Notes: generated from the sequence alone by a model not told the origin. Counted from the stretch's first letter, positions 1-8,955 are shown. The stretch: DNA of 64,000 nucleotides from Bacteroides propionicigenes (GCF_018390535.1 NZ_JAHBBW010000001.1:496001-560000), one strand, 5' to 3'. Numbers and translations are program-made.

Positions 1-443
1 AATTGTTCCAAAGCAACTTCACCACCTTTTTCTATTTCCGTCTCGTACTCTCCATTTTCTGAATTCTCCAACTCCACAGCCGTACCCGTACCACCGGACT
101 CAAACTCTATCTCAGCTCCCAACACCCATTTGGAGTTAAACTTATAATCGAATGCCAACACAAAACGCGGAATGGCGATTGTGTTGCGATGATCGTCCGA
201 ATTACCCCGATTACCACCAAAGAAGCGATTGATGCCATAGTCCTTAAAACTGGCTACCATTTCTCCATATCCGCCGAAACGGAATTTCTTGTAGCTGCTA
301 TCATCCGAAGCGCTTGTCTTTTCTTTTTTCAACGTACTCCCGGTACTCTCTGTCCCGGCGCTTGCCTTATCGGGTTCACCCGCCCACAGAGCACCTGCCG
401 ACAACAAAAAACATAGTGTAAATAAGCTCGTTAATTTTCCCAT
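1..443 (-). CDS. Outer-membrane beta-barrel (porin-like) protein, N-terminal part, runs off the window
   Basis: Only the first ~147 residues are present. The gene reads leftward from an ATG at 443 and is open to the window edge. It begins with a typical signal peptide (MGKLTSLFTLCFLLSAGALWAG), followed by a charged linker rich in Ser/Thr/Lys. Then come alternating hydrophobic/polar strands with aromatic residues (FRFGGYGEMVASF, IAIPRFVLAFDYKF, WVLGAEIEFE), the look of an outer-membrane beta-barrel. Bacteroides porin-type proteins often start this way with a GGYGE-like strand. The substrate cannot be told. A TACCTTTG box lies 25 bases upstream. Barrel membership is inferred from strand pattern only. 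Confidence 0.6.
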   Translation of the reverse strand, partial: MGKLTSLFTLCFLLSAGALWAGEPDKASAGTESTGSTLKKEKTSASDDSSYKKFRFGGYGEMVASFKDYGINRFFGGNRGNSDDHRNTIAIPRFVLAFDYKFNSKWVLGAEIEFESGGTGTAVELENSENGEYETEIEKGGEVALEQ

Positions 444-467
444 CTTTTATCTTAATTTTTGTTGGGA

Positions 468-475
468 CAAAGGTA
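468..475 (-). promoter_or_regulatory. -7 promoter box of the porin-like gene
   Basis: On the minus strand this reads TACCTTTG, a match to the Bacteroides -7 consensus TAnnTTTG, 25 bases before the ATG at 443. Confidence 0.5.
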
Positions 476-560
476 GAGGTTGTTAAAAATGGTAACAATA
501 CCTAAAACAGAGTATAAATTGAAGATAAGATAATCACAAGTAGGTATGCCTCATCAAGGC

Positions 561-594
561 AAAAAAAATCCCCATTGCGTTTTGCAATAGGGAT
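561..594 (-). terminator. Rho-independent terminator after the MalY-type lyase gene
   Basis: The arms 568-578 and 584-594 pair with one internal mismatch. On the minus strand the hairpin is followed by a run of eight T (A run at 561-568). It lies 27 bases past the stop of the minus-strand lyase gene. Confidence 0.75.
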
Positions 595-620
595 CAACTG
601 TGAGGATAAGTATTTAAGCT

Positions 621-1802
621 TTATATCTTTGCCTTTCCTTCATTAACCGCTGCGGATAACTGTTGCAAAGCCTTTTGCAGAACCGAACGGGGGCAGCCGA
701 CATTCAGCCGCATGAAGCCTTCCCCCGGTTTGCCGAACATCGTCCCGTCATTCAGCGCCAAGCGGGCTTTTTCCACAAAGAGCCGTACCAACTCTTCTTG
801 CGGCAACCCCAATCCGCGACAATCCAGAAAAATAAGGTAAGAAGCCTGCGGGCGTATCATGCCGATGCCCGGAATATGCTCTCTCAGATAATTTTCCGTA
901 AAGTCTATATTGCCTTGTATATATTCGAGCAGTTGTTCCAACCACTCTTCTCCATGCGTATAGGCAGCCGCAGCACCGATATAAGCCAGCAAATGTCCTT
1001 CGCTGAACTCGCCCGCCTCCATAAATTCCCGGAAACGATGGCGAATATCCTCGTTCACCGCTATGGCATAAGAACTGCCCAATCCCGGCATATTAAAAGC
1101 CTTACTGGGAGCCATAAAGGTAAGAGAAATCTCCGCAGCAGTCTCGGAAACTGTGGCAAAAGGATGATGCTTGTAGGGCGGTAAAGTCAAATCCGCATGT
1201 ATCTCATCGGATATGACCATGGTTCCGCTATCCTTGCAGACAGCGGCTATACGACGTAATTCCTCAACCGTCCAGACACGCCCGCCGGGATTATGAGGAT
1301 TACAAAGAATGAGCGCCCTGCATCCTTGAATATCCTTAGCGAAACGGTCGAAGTCAATATGATAATGCCCGTCGTACAAATCAAGCGGCGAGTAGACGGC
1401 TTCACGCCCCAAACGTTCGGTCACCAAAAAGAAAGGATGATATACCGGAGTCATTACCATCACCTTATCTCCCGGCTTGGTAAAGCATTGCAAGGCAAAG
1501 GCTTGTCCGCGCACAATTCCGGGAACAAACGTCAGCATATCACGCGTAATATCCCATTGATGACGTCGGTGCAACCAACTGCAAACAGAGGTATACCACT
1601 CCTCACAGGCGAAAGTATATCCCAAAACCGCATGGTCTAGACGACGGCGCAAAGCATCCATTACAAAAGGCGGTGTACGGAAATCCATATCCGCCACCCA
1701 CATGGGAAGCAAATCATTACGCCCCCACACACTCTCCACGCCATCCCACTTTACGGAATCCGTACCGCGGCGTTCAATCACTTCATCAAAATTATACTTC
1801 AT
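621..1802 (-). CDS. MalY/PatB-type PLP-dependent aminotransferase (cystathionine beta-lyase-like)
   Basis: A 393-residue fold-type I PLP enzyme. The N-terminus MKYNFDEVIERRGTDSVKWD is typical of the MalY/PatB group, which cleaves C-S bonds of cystathionine or related thioethers. Family landmarks are LPMWVADMDF near residue 35, CNPHNPGGRV (binding the substrate side), SDEIHADL (PLP-binding Asp), and SPSKAFNMPGL-like APSKAFN with the Schiff-base Lys. The ATG at 1802 is preferred over a TTG three codons upstream because the family begins at MKYNFD. It is followed by a terminator at 561-594. The gene ends the leftward run of the MenA-CPBP pair, starting 16 bases after the CPBP stop, so the three may be co-transcribed. 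The exact substrate is not certain. Confidence 0.88.
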   Translation of the reverse strand: MKYNFDEVIERRGTDSVKWDGVESVWGRNDLLPMWVADMDFRTPPFVMDALRRRLDHAVLGYTFACEEWYTSVCSWLHRRHQWDITRDMLTFVPGIVRGQAFALQCFTKPGDKVMVMTPVYHPFFLVTERLGREAVYSPLDLYDGHYHIDFDRFAKDIQGCRALILCNPHNPGGRVWTVEELRRIAAVCKDSGTMVISDEIHADLTLPPYKHHPFATVSETAAEISLTFMAPSKAFNMPGLGSSYAIAVNEDIRHRFREFMEAGEFSEGHLLAYIGAAAAYTHGEEWLEQLLEYIQGNIDFTENYLREHIPGIGMIRPQASYLIFLDCRGLGLPQEELVRLFVEKARLALNDGTMFGKPGEGFMRLNVGCPRSVLQKALQQLSAAVNEGKAKI

Positions 1803-1817
1803 AAGGTTCAAGTAATT

Positions 1818-2435
1818 TTAAATAGGGAAAAAGATAAACACAGCCACATCCCACAAAGAATGCGACAGGATAATAGCGGCAAACCTATTCGGAAAGAAAC
1901 GGTAAAGCGCTCCCCACACTATGCCTGCCACCAATGCTGCCATGATAAGCATGAAATTGCAAGAGCCGGCATGCACCAACGCATACAAAGCCGTAGCCAC
2001 CGCAAAGCCTGTATCGGGATTCTTCCAACGTTCGGAAAGCGTGCGTTGTACGTATCCCCGCCAAAAGATTTCTTCTGCAGGGCCTATCAACACCAGCATC
2101 AAGGCAGCCAGCAACCAGGGAGACTCGCCTTCTTTCATACCGTAAATGGAATCTACCTGCGGGCGGGCAAAGTCGAACATCCAAGCGGAAACCTTATCTC
2201 CTACCCAGAAAACCATCCATAAAGCAACGGCAATGCCAACGCCCAGCAAAACATTGGGAATACTCCATTTCACCCCCCGCCACCAGCCGGGGTTAAACAA
2301 AGTGGCAAAAACAGATAAGGTCAGTGCGGAACCGGTCATCATCCACCAAAAGTTAACGGTAGGCGCCGTCCACGGTGAAAACATGACAGTCCACAATATA
2401 GCTGCCAACACAATAGTAAAAACTAATTTCTTCAT
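1818..2435 (-). CDS. CPBP-family intramembrane metalloprotease (Abi/Rce1-like)
   Basis: A 205-residue protein with about six hydrophobic segments. It has the three CPBP motifs: PAEEIFWRGYVQR (the EExxxR glutamates), ALVHAG (His) and ILSHSLWD (His near the C-terminus). Family members are membrane proteases related to Rce1 CAAX proteases. In bacteria some process bacteriocins or give immunity, but most have no known substrate. The start ATG overlaps the stop of the prenyltransferase gene (2432-2435, ATGA type), a sign of translational coupling. The overlap with a quinone-synthesis type gene gives no clear clue to the substrate. Confidence 0.8.
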   Translation of the reverse strand: MKKLVFTIVLAAILWTVMFSPWTAPTVNFWWMMTGSALTLSVFATLFNPGWWRGVKWSIPNVLLGVGIAVALWMVFWVGDKVSAWMFDFARPQVDSIYGMKEGESPWLLAALMLVLIGPAEEIFWRGYVQRTLSERWKNPDTGFAVATALYALVHAGSCNFMLIMAALVAGIVWGALYRFFPNRFAAIILSHSLWDVAVFIFFPI

Positions 2436-3325
2436 ACGAATAAACCGGCTATAACAAATGATAAAGCAAATACCAAACTAAACAATAACTGGAGTTTTGC
2501 CGTCATTTCATCCAAATTGGCGATAGCGGCAACACCCTTCCCGGAAAACCGGGACATGACACGAACATTGCCGACGGCAGGAACCAATACAAGCAAAACC
2601 AACAAAGTCCATAAAGGAAAAGTTCCGGTAGCTACGCAACCGGCAACCCAACCGAAAGGAAACAATATCTCCGCGCAATAAAGAATCACAGAAGTCTTTC
2701 CTCCCAATTCCATTGCCAATGTCTTGATGCTTGCCCGGGCGTCGGTCTGCATATCGCGGGTATTATTGGCATGCAGGATTGCCACCGTAATCAATCCTAC
2801 GGGAAGTGCTATCCACAGAACGTCCCACAGAAAGACTCCGGTAGAGACATAGGCAGTCCCCAAAGTAGGCAAGAAAGCGTAAGCCATGAAGATAACGACA
2901 TCTCCCAACGCATTATACTTCAGCGGCGGATAGAGAAGCGCACACGCCGCACCGCCCAAGCCGATATACAACAAGGGAAAACCGGTGCGCCACAATAATC
3001 CGAGGCCTCCGGCAAGGGCCACCAAAAGCAGGGTTAACGACAAACGGTATATTTCCTTAGGAGTAAACATATTGTCCGTCAGCGTCTTTGCGCCAAACGT
3101 GTCTTTCATATCAACTCCTTGCTTATAGTCGAAATAATCACTCCAAGTATTTCCGGCGGCATGAAAGACAATGATATTCAACAAAGCCCATATACCGTTC
3201 GCCCAGTTTATATCTTCCTTCATCCAAAACAAATAGGCCAGCGTCACCACCACCGGCATGGCCGAAGCCGGGAACGACCACGGACGTACAGCTATCATCC
3301 AGTCTTTAAAAGAATGTTTCTTCAT
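2432..3325 (-). CDS. menA: UbiA-family prenyltransferase, MenA-like (1,4-dihydroxy-2-naphthoate prenyltransferase)
   Basis: A 297-residue polytopic membrane protein with about eight to nine helices. The first Asp-rich motif is N-TWSDYFDYKQGVD (NxxxDxxxD form, residues ~58-72) and the second is NNTRDMQTDAR, in the usual positions for UbiA-type enzymes that bind Mg-prenyl diphosphate. MenA attaches the isoprenoid tail to dihydroxynaphthoate to give demethylmenaquinone, the main quinone in Bacteroides. No other men genes are in the window, so the assignment rests on motif and resemblance. It has its own promoter (TACTTTTG on the minus strand at 3373-3380) divergent from the HAD gene. Confidence 0.8.
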   Translation of the reverse strand: MKKHSFKDWMIAVRPWSFPASAMPVVVTLAYLFWMKEDINWANGIWALLNIIVFHAAGNTWSDYFDYKQGVDMKDTFGAKTLTDNMFTPKEIYRLSLTLLLVALAGGLGLLWRTGFPLLYIGLGGAACALLYPPLKYNALGDVVIFMAYAFLPTLGTAYVSTGVFLWDVLWIALPVGLITVAILHANNTRDMQTDARASIKTLAMELGGKTSVILYCAEILFPFGWVAGCVATGTFPLWTLLVLLVLVPAVGNVRVMSRFSGKGVAAIANLDEMTAKLQLLFSLVFALSFVIAGLFV

Positions 3326-3372
3326 TATATATTTGAGTTTTTGATTTTAAATGCGCTGAACAAAATTGTATG

Positions 3373-3409
3373 CAAAAGTACGAAATATCTTCGCTTTTGA
3401 GTACATTTG
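3373..3409. promoter_or_regulatory. Divergent promoters between menA and the HAD gene
   Basis: Minus strand: TACTTTTG at 3380-3373, for menA. Plus strand: TACATTTG at 3402-3409, for the HAD phosphatase. Both match TAnnTTTG and are 22 bp apart in a 108-bp intergenic gap. Confidence 0.55.
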
Positions 3410-3433
3410 CCAACCAATTTAAAAGAGACCTAT

Positions 3434-4228
3434 ATGATTAAAGCTCTGTTTTTTGACATTGACGGTACACTGGTGAGCTTCAAAACCCACCAAATTCCCG
3501 TTTCCACCATTGAAGCGCTGGAAGCCGCTAAAGCCAAAGGCATACAGATATTCATTTCTACCGGACGTCCACGCGTCATCATCAATAACCTCGCCGCCCT
3601 GCAGGAGCGAGGACTGATAGACGGCTACATCACCATGAATGGCGCCTATTGTTTTGTGGATAATACCGTTATTTACAAAAGCCCCGTTCCGACAGCCGAA
3701 GTAGATGCGCTGACAAGTTTCTGCCACGAACGCAATATCCCCTGCATACTGGTAGGCGAACAAGATATTTACGTAAACCAGCCCGGCGAAATCGTAACAG
3801 AGATATTCAATAATCAGCTCAAGACAGACCCTATTGCATCAGAACCCTATACAAGCAACCATTCAAACAAGGAGTATTACCAGCTTACACCTTTTATCAC
3901 TATTGAAGAAGAGCAAACCATACTGCCTTCCATTCCCAACTGCGAGATGGGGCGCTGGCATCCCGCATTTGTCGACGTTACCGCCAAAGGAAATACCAAA
4001 CAGCGGGGCATTGACGAAATAATCCGGCATTTCGGCATTCGTAAGGAAGAGACAATGGCGTTCGGTGATGGCGGAAACGACATCAGCATGTTGCGCCATG
4101 CCGGCATCGGAGTAGCCATGGGGAATGCCAAAGACGATGTAAAAGCCGTAGCCGATTATGTCACCACAAGTGTTGATGACCACGGCATAGCCAATGCGCT
4201 AAAGCGATACGGGATAATTGAAAGTTGA
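3434..4228 (+). CDS. Cof-type HAD-IIB sugar-phosphatase-like hydrolase
   Basis: A 264-residue HAD protein. Motif I is FFDIDGTLVSF (residues 5-15; nucleophile Asp and acid/base Asp), motif II is FISTGRPR, and the conserved Lys lies in VTAKGNTKQRGID. Motif III/IV is MAFGDGGNDISMLRHAGIGVAMGNA, the Cof-family signature. Cof enzymes dephosphorylate sugar phosphates, FMN or similar small molecules. The substrate here cannot be told. The start ATG at 3434 matches the family N-terminus; a TTG at 3407 would add a non-conserved tail that begins inside the promoter box. It is followed after 3 bases by the Pif1-like helicase gene, so the two are probably one transcript. Confidence 0.85.
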   Translation: MIKALFFDIDGTLVSFKTHQIPVSTIEALEAAKAKGIQIFISTGRPRVIINNLAALQERGLIDGYITMNGAYCFVDNTVIYKSPVPTAEVDALTSFCHERNIPCILVGEQDIYVNQPGEIVTEIFNNQLKTDPIASEPYTSNHSNKEYYQLTPFITIEEEQTILPSIPNCEMGRWHPAFVDVTAKGNTKQRGIDEIIRHFGIRKEETMAFGDGGNDISMLRHAGIGVAMGNAKDDVKAVADYVTTSVDDHGIANALKRYGIIES

Positions 4229-4231
4229 ATC

Positions 4232-5974
4232 ATGTCTTTCGTACCCGATACCCAAAACAAGGAGTTTCAAGACGCTTTGAACCTCATACAGTACACCCGC
4301 CAGTCTGTTTTCCTGACGGGGAAAGCGGGTACGGGCAAATCAACCTTTCTCCGGTATATCTGCGCACATACCAAGAAGAAGCACGTAGTGCTGGCGCCTA
4401 CGGGAATCGCCGCCATCAATGCGGGAGGAAGCACATTGCACAGTTTCTTCAAACTGCCGTTCTATCCACTTCTGCCCGATGACCCTAATTTCAGTCTGCA
4501 GCGGGGACGCATCCACGAATTCTTTAAATATACCAAGCCGCACCGCAAGTTACTTGAAGAACTGGAATTGGTTATCATCGATGAAATTTCGATGGTGCGG
4601 GCAGACATTATCGATGCCGTCGACCGCATTTTACGTGTCTACTCACGCAATCTGCGGGAACCTTTCGGCGGAAAACAAATCTTACTGGTAGGTGACGTCT
4701 TTCAGCTGGAACCGGTGGTGAAAGGAGATGAACGGGAAATACTGAACCGTTTCTACCCCACCCCCTATTTTTTCTCTGCAAGAGTCTTCAACCAAATAGA
4801 CCTTGTATCCATCGAACTGCAGACTGTCTATCGCCAGACCGATAAAGCATTTGTCAGCGTACTGGACCACATACGAAACAATACGGTGGGGGCTGCCGAC
4901 TTGCAACTGCTCAACACCCGCTATGGCACACAGATAGAACAGTCCGAAGCCGATATGTACATCACTCTCGCCACCCGCCGCGACAACGTGGACTATATCA
5001 ACGACAAGAAACTTACCGAACTGCCCGGAGAGCCCGTAACATTCCATGGTGAAATCATGGGCGACTTCCCCGAAAGCAGTCTCCCCACCTCGCAGGAATT
5101 GATACTCAAACCGGGTGCACAAATCATTTTTATAAAGAATGATTTCGACCGCCGGTGGGTAAACGGCACAATCGGCATCGTCAGCGGCTTCGACCCCATT
5201 GAAGAGACGCTCTATGTCATTACGGACGATGGCAAGGAATGTGACGTGAAACGGGAATCATGGCGAAACATCCGCTATAAATACAATGAGAGCAAAAAGC
5301 AGATTGAAGAAGAAGAATTAGGAACTTTCACCCAATATCCCGTACGGCTGGCATGGGCCATCACTGTCCACAAAAGTCAGGGACTGACGTTCAGCCGGGT
5401 AGTTGTCGACTTCACAGGTGGAGTGTTTGCAGGCGGACAAGCATACGTAGCGCTTAGCCGATGTACCTCTCTGGAAGGAATACAACTGAAGAAACCCGTC
5501 AGCCGCGCCGATGTATTTGTACGCCCCGAAATCATAGGATTTGCCGAACGTTTCAACAATCGCCAAGCTATTGACCGCGCCTTGAAACAGGCACAGGCAG
5601 ACGTACAATACGCAGCAGCGACCAAAGCATTCGACAAAGGAGATTTTGATACTTTCCTCGGTGAGTTTTTTAAAGCCATCCATTCCCGTTACGACATTGA
5701 AAAACCTGTTGTGCAACGTCTTATCCGTAAAAAACTGAATATTATCAATCAATTGCGCGAAGAAAACCGCGCCCTGAAACAGGCAGCCGTAGAGAAAGAA
5801 AAGACACTGGTGAAATACGCCCGCGAATACATCATTATGGGTGACGAGTGCCTTAAACTGGAGATGAAAGAAGCCGCCATGAAGAATTACGAAAAGGCTG
5901 TTGCTCTCTGCCCCAAATTCAAAGAGGCATGGAAGAAGATTAAAAAATTAGAGAAAGAGATGCTAAAAAGATGA
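4232..5974 (+). CDS. Pif1/RecD2-type SF1B DNA helicase with C-terminal coiled-coil/TPR extension
   Basis: A 580-residue superfamily 1 helicase. The Walker A motif is GKAGTGKS (residues 30-37), followed by VLAPTGIAAINAGGSTLHSFF (motif Ia, Pif1 style). Walker B is VIIDEISM (DEIS ~117-120) and motif III is ILLVGDVFQLEPVV. The C-terminal helicase motif is AWAITVHKSQGLTF with YVALSRCTSLEGI. The last ~100 residues contain a charged helical stretch (IINQLREENRALKQAAVEKEKTL) and a TPR-like hairpin (GDECLKLEMKEAAMKNYEKAV). Pif1-type enzymes unwind 5'-tailed DNA, G-quadruplexes and replication roadblocks. The first codon lies 3 bases after the HAD stop. Confidence 0.85.
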   Translation: MSFVPDTQNKEFQDALNLIQYTRQSVFLTGKAGTGKSTFLRYICAHTKKKHVVLAPTGIAAINAGGSTLHSFFKLPFYPLLPDDPNFSLQRGRIHEFFKYTKPHRKLLEELELVIIDEISMVRADIIDAVDRILRVYSRNLREPFGGKQILLVGDVFQLEPVVKGDEREILNRFYPTPYFFSARVFNQIDLVSIELQTVYRQTDKAFVSVLDHIRNNTVGAADLQLLNTRYGTQIEQSEADMYITLATRRDNVDYINDKKLTELPGEPVTFHGEIMGDFPESSLPTSQELILKPGAQIIFIKNDFDRRWVNGTIGIVSGFDPIEETLYVITDDGKECDVKRESWRNIRYKYNESKKQIEEEELGTFTQYPVRLAWAITVHKSQGLTFSRVVVDFTGGVFAGGQAYVALSRCTSLEGIQLKKPVSRADVFVRPEIIGFAERFNNRQAIDRALKQAQADVQYAAATKAFDKGDFDTFLGEFFKAIHSRYDIEKPVVQRLIRKKLNIINQLREENRALKQAAVEKEKTLVKYAREYIIMGDECLKLEMKEAAMKNYEKAVALCPKFKEAWKKIKKLEKEMLKR

Positions 5975-6037
5975 TTCTCTTGCTTTTGAGAATATTAACA
6001 AGTATTTTTACACCCAACTTATTAATCCCATAGTATC

Positions 6038-6652
6038 ATGCTTCTGAAACTTTATGAAAAGAATAACAATCCGGCAGATTTACAGCAAGTAATCGACATC
6101 CTGAATGACGGCGGCATCATCATCTACCCTACCGATACTATGTATGCCATTGGTTGCCACGGATTGAAAGAACGTGCAATAGAACGCATCTGCCAACTCA
6201 AGGACATTGACCCGAAAAAGAATAATCTTTCTATCATCTGCTACAACCTGAGCAGCATCAGCGAATATGCCAAATTCGACAACAATACGTTCAAACTGAT
6301 GAAACGCAACCTGCCGGGTGCGTTCACCTTCATCCTGAACGGCACTGTCCGTCTGCCGAAGATTTTTCGCAACCGCAAGGAGGTGGGAATCCGTATGCCC
6401 GACAGTCCGATTATTCAAGAACTGGCACGCCTGTTGGATGCCCCTATCATGACTACCACCCTCCCTTACGAAGAAAGCGAAGACATTGAATATTGTACCG
6501 ACCCCGAACTGATTAATGAGAAATTCGGTAACATCGTAGACTTGGTAATAGACGGCGGCATAGGCGGTATCGAAGGCTCTACAATAGTAGACTGCACCAG
6601 TGGCGAAGCAGAAATCGTACGTCAAGGAAAAGGCCGGTTGGACGAAGGATAA
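6038..6652 (+). CDS. YrdC/Sua5/YciO-family protein (L-threonylcarbamoyladenylate synthase-like)
   Basis: A 204-residue single-domain YrdC-fold protein. It has IYPTDTMYAIGCHG (family T/S-DTxYGLG region), the basic stretch KDIDPKKNNLSIIC (cf. KxRP in TsaC/Sua5), RNLPGAFTFIL (PGPxT region), VGIRMPDSPI and GGSTIVDC-like EGSTIVDCT. True TsaC/Sua5 enzymes make threonylcarbamoyl-AMP for the tRNA t6A modification. This sequence has KKNN rather than the KxRP motif, closer to the YciO branch, whose role is less clear. It sits alone on the plus strand, 63 bases after the helicase, and is followed by a 22-bp repeat array and a terminator. Confidence 0.8.
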   Translation: MLLKLYEKNNNPADLQQVIDILNDGGIIIYPTDTMYAIGCHGLKERAIERICQLKDIDPKKNNLSIICYNLSSISEYAKFDNNTFKLMKRNLPGAFTFILNGTVRLPKIFRNRKEVGIRMPDSPIIQELARLLDAPIMTTTLPYEESEDIEYCTDPELINEKFGNIVDLVIDGGIGGIEGSTIVDCTSGEAEIVRQGKGRLDEG

Positions 6653-6655
6653 CAA

Positions 6656-6730
6656 TTTACTAAAACGTGACCAACAATTTAGTAAAACGTGCTCGGAGAT
6701 TTAGTAAATCGCCGGTCACGTTTTACTAAA
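6656..6730 (+). repeat. Three 22-bp direct repeats plus one inverted copy (TTTAGTAAA core)
   Basis: Cores start at 6656 (TTTACTAAAACGTGACC), 6678 (TTTAGTAAAACGTGCTC) and 6700 (TTTAGTAAATCG), exactly 22 bp apart. An inverted copy, GGTCACGTTTTACTAAA, lies at 6714-6730. The first and the inverted copies can pair over 17 bp with one mismatch. The array starts 4 bases after the YciO-like stop codon. Function unknown. Confidence 0.8.
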
Positions 6731-6775
6731 CAAAATAAAAGTAGCCAAACGGCAGAAGTGTAGAGCAATAAAAAT

Positions 6776-6817
6776 AGAGCTGCCCGTTCCTCTCACAACG
6801 AGAAAACGGGCAGCTCT
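6776..6817. terminator. Bidirectional terminator between the YciO-like gene and nagB
   Basis: Perfect 13-bp arms at 6776-6788 and 6805-6817 with a 16-base loop. T-rich sequence follows on the plus side (TTATCTATCT) and on the minus side (TATTTTTATTG), so it can serve both converging genes. Confidence 0.8.
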
Positions 6818-6839
6818 TTATCTATCTACTATTTCCTTA

Positions 6840-7652
6840 TTATTTCAGCAAAGAAGCCGGGTCAAGATGATCTGCCTCAATGTCCTTGAAATAACGGTAT
6901 GTACCGACTTTCAGTTCTGCGGTAGCGGCATCGTCACAAACGATGATTCCTTTTTCATGCATTTGCAGAGCGCTGATAGTCCACATCTGCATCACAGGAC
7001 CTTCCACTGCATGATAAAGAGCGCGGGCTTTGTTATGACCGTTTACAATAATCATGACTTCTCTTGCGCTGAGCACAGTACCTACACCCACTGTCAGAGA
7101 TGTTTTGGGCACTTTATTCACATCATTGTCAAAGAAACGAGAGTTGGCAATGATAGTGTCGGTAGTCAGAGTCTTTTGGCGAGTACGCGATGACAAAGAA
7201 GACCCCGGTTCGTTGAAAGCAATGTGCCCGTCAGGACCAATGCCGCCCATGAAGAGGTCAATTCCGCCATAAGATTTTATTTTTTCTTCATAACGTGCAC
7301 ACTCCGCATCGAGGTCGGCAGCGTTGCCGTTCAGTATATTGGTATTTTCCGGCCTGATGTCGATGTGGCTGAAAAAATTGTTCCACATAAAAGAATAGTA
7401 GCTTTCGGGATGTTCCTTCGGCAAGCCTACATATTCGTCCATGTTGAAAGTCACTACATTCTGGAAAGATACAATACCCTTCTTGTTCAGGTCGATTAAG
7501 GCTTTGTACATACCCAGAGGTGAAGAACCTGTAGGGCATCCCAGTACGAACGGTTTCTCAGGTGTCGGATTAGCGGCTTTAATCTTAGCGGCTACATAAT
7601 GTGCCGCCCACTGTGATACGGATTGATAATCCGGTTGAATGATTAGTCTCAT
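6840..7652 (-). CDS. nagB: Glucosamine-6-phosphate deaminase
   Basis: A 270-residue enzyme, close to the 266 residues of E. coli NagB and similar throughout. It converts glucosamine-6-phosphate to fructose-6-phosphate and ammonia in the cytosol, the entry of amino sugars into glycolysis. Landmarks are [16 protein letters not shown] (phosphate-binding loop), [10 protein letters not shown] (Asp), [21 protein letters not shown] (catalytic Asp/His region) and [24 protein letters not shown] (Lys). It starts with MRLII. The terminator is at 6776-6817. The gene lies 40 bases downstream of fprA on the same strand and could share its transcript. Confidence 0.95.
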   Translation of the reverse strand: MRLIIQPDYQSVSQWAAHYVAAKIKAANPTPEKPFVLGCPTGSSPLGMYKALIDLNKKGIVSFQNVVTFNMDEYVGLPKEHPESYYSFMWNNFFSHIDIRPENTNILNGNAADLDAECARYEEKIKSYGGIDLFMGGIGPDGHIAFNEPGSSLSSRTRQKTLTTDTIIANSRFFDNDVNKVPKTSLTVGVGTVLSAREVMIIVNGHNKARALYHAVEGPVMQMWTISALQMHEKGIIVCDDAATAELKVGTYRYFKDIEADHLDPASLLK

Positions 7653-7692
7653 TACGATTATTTTATTAGGTTAATAAATTGGAGGTTTATTG

Positions 7693-8892
7693 TCATTTTC
7701 TGTCTTTCTTCAAACGCTCTGCCATGGCGCGTGCCAAATTCTCGCATTGCTCATAGGTAATGTCCTTCATGGCTTGTTTCATTTCCACCGGATCGCCTAC
7801 GATTTCAAACTTACTCTTTTCAGCAAATTCACCCATACGCTTCACAGCCGCACCTGCCCAGCAGAAGGAACCGAAATAACCCAGATAGCGACCTTTCACT
7901 TCGCGCACCAATATCTTGGAAAGCAGCGATTCTATTTCCGGATAAATCTGGTTGCTGTAAGTGGGGCTTCCGATTATCAGACCCCGGTACTTGAATATAT
8001 CGGCTATGATGTAAGAAGGATTGCTTTTGCTGACATTGTGCATCACGATGTTCTTGATGCCTTGTACTGAAAGTTCCGCAGCGATTGCCTCTGCCATTTG
8101 TTCGGTATTGCCGTACATGGAACCGTAAGCGATGACAACACCCTCCTCGGCTGCATAGCGGCTCAGGCGGTCGTAGATGCCGATTACTTTGGCAATGTTA
8201 TCCGTCCACACCGGTCCGTGAGTGGAACAGATGGTGGAGATGGGCAGCCCGCCCAGTTTTGCCAGCGCCTTCTGCACAGGAGAGCCGTACTTGCCTACGA
8301 TATTGGAATAATAACGAACCATCTCGTCCCAATACTTGTCCAGATTCATGCGTGTATCAAGGAAGCCGCCGTCAAGCGTGCCGAAACAGCCGAATCCGTC
8401 ACCGGAAAAGAGCACGCCGTCCGTTTCGTCAAACGTCATCATCGTTTCGGGCCAGTGCACCATGGGAGTCATGTAGAAACGAAGTTTATGGTGTCCTAAA
8501 GCAAGAAAATCTTCGTCTTTCACCATATATTGCTCACCCGTCACGCCATAAAATCCCTCTATCATTCCGAAAGTCTGTTTGTTGCCAACAATAATAATGT
8601 CGGGATAATGCTGTTTGATTAAGCGGATAGAGCCGGAATGGTCCGGTTCCATATGGTTGATGATGAGATACTGGATAGGGCGATCACCGATTATGCTCTT
8701 TATTTTCCGAAGATATACCTCAAAGTAACAAATATCTACCGTATCAACCAATGCAACTGTTTCATCGTCTATCAGGTAGGAGTTGTAAGATACTCCGTAA
8801 GGCAACGGCCACATACCTTCAAACAAATGCTTATTGCGGTCATTCACTCCCACGTAGTGGATTTTTCCTTTTATCACTGTTTTTGGGTTCAT
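7693..8892 (-). CDS. FprA-type flavodiiron protein (A-type flavoprotein)
   Basis: A 399-residue protein with a metallo-beta-lactamase-like diiron domain (1-~245) fused to a flavodoxin domain (~250-399). The diiron ligand motif HMEPDHSG has H80, E82, D84 and H85, with further His at FYMTPMVHWPET and STHGPV and a GDGFG Asp. The flavodoxin phosphate loop is YGSMYGNTEQMA. Flavodiiron proteins reduce O2 to water and/or NO to N2O in anaerobes, protecting against oxidative or nitrosative stress. All diiron ligands appear present. Promoter box TATTTTTG (minus) at 8937-8944. Confidence 0.93.
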   Translation of the reverse strand: MNPKTVIKGKIHYVGVNDRNKHLFEGMWPLPYGVSYNSYLIDDETVALVDTVDICYFEVYLRKIKSIIGDRPIQYLIINHMEPDHSGSIRLIKQHYPDIIIVGNKQTFGMIEGFYGVTGEQYMVKDEDFLALGHHKLRFYMTPMVHWPETMMTFDETDGVLFSGDGFGCFGTLDGGFLDTRMNLDKYWDEMVRYYSNIVGKYGSPVQKALAKLGGLPISTICSTHGPVWTDNIAKVIGIYDRLSRYAAEEGVVIAYGSMYGNTEQMAEAIAAELSVQGIKNIVMHNVSKSNPSYIIADIFKYRGLIIGSPTYSNQIYPEIESLLSKILVREVKGRYLGYFGSFCWAGAAVKRMGEFAEKSKFEIVGDPVEMKQAMKDITYEQCENLARAMAERLKKDRK

Positions 8893-8936
8893 TGTTATTA
8901 TCTTCTAATTTAGATTGATTCCATATTTAACTGCGG

Positions 8937-8944
8937 CAAAAATA
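8937..8944 (-). promoter_or_regulatory. -7 promoter box of the flavodiiron gene
   Basis: The minus strand reads TATTTTTG, matching TAnnTTTG, 45 bases before the ATG at 8892. Confidence 0.5.
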
Positions 8945-8955
8945 AGGCTTTTTTC

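Noticed and set aside
663-1184. Long plus-strand reading frame across the MalY-type gene
   Set aside because: It is the antisense of a well-recognised PLP enzyme and has no protein features of its own. The same applies to other long frames opposite SusC, the HTCS and the helicase.
6656-6730. Possible CRISPR-like array
   Set aside because: The repeat unit is contiguous (22 bp with no unique spacers), there are only three units, and no cas genes are near.
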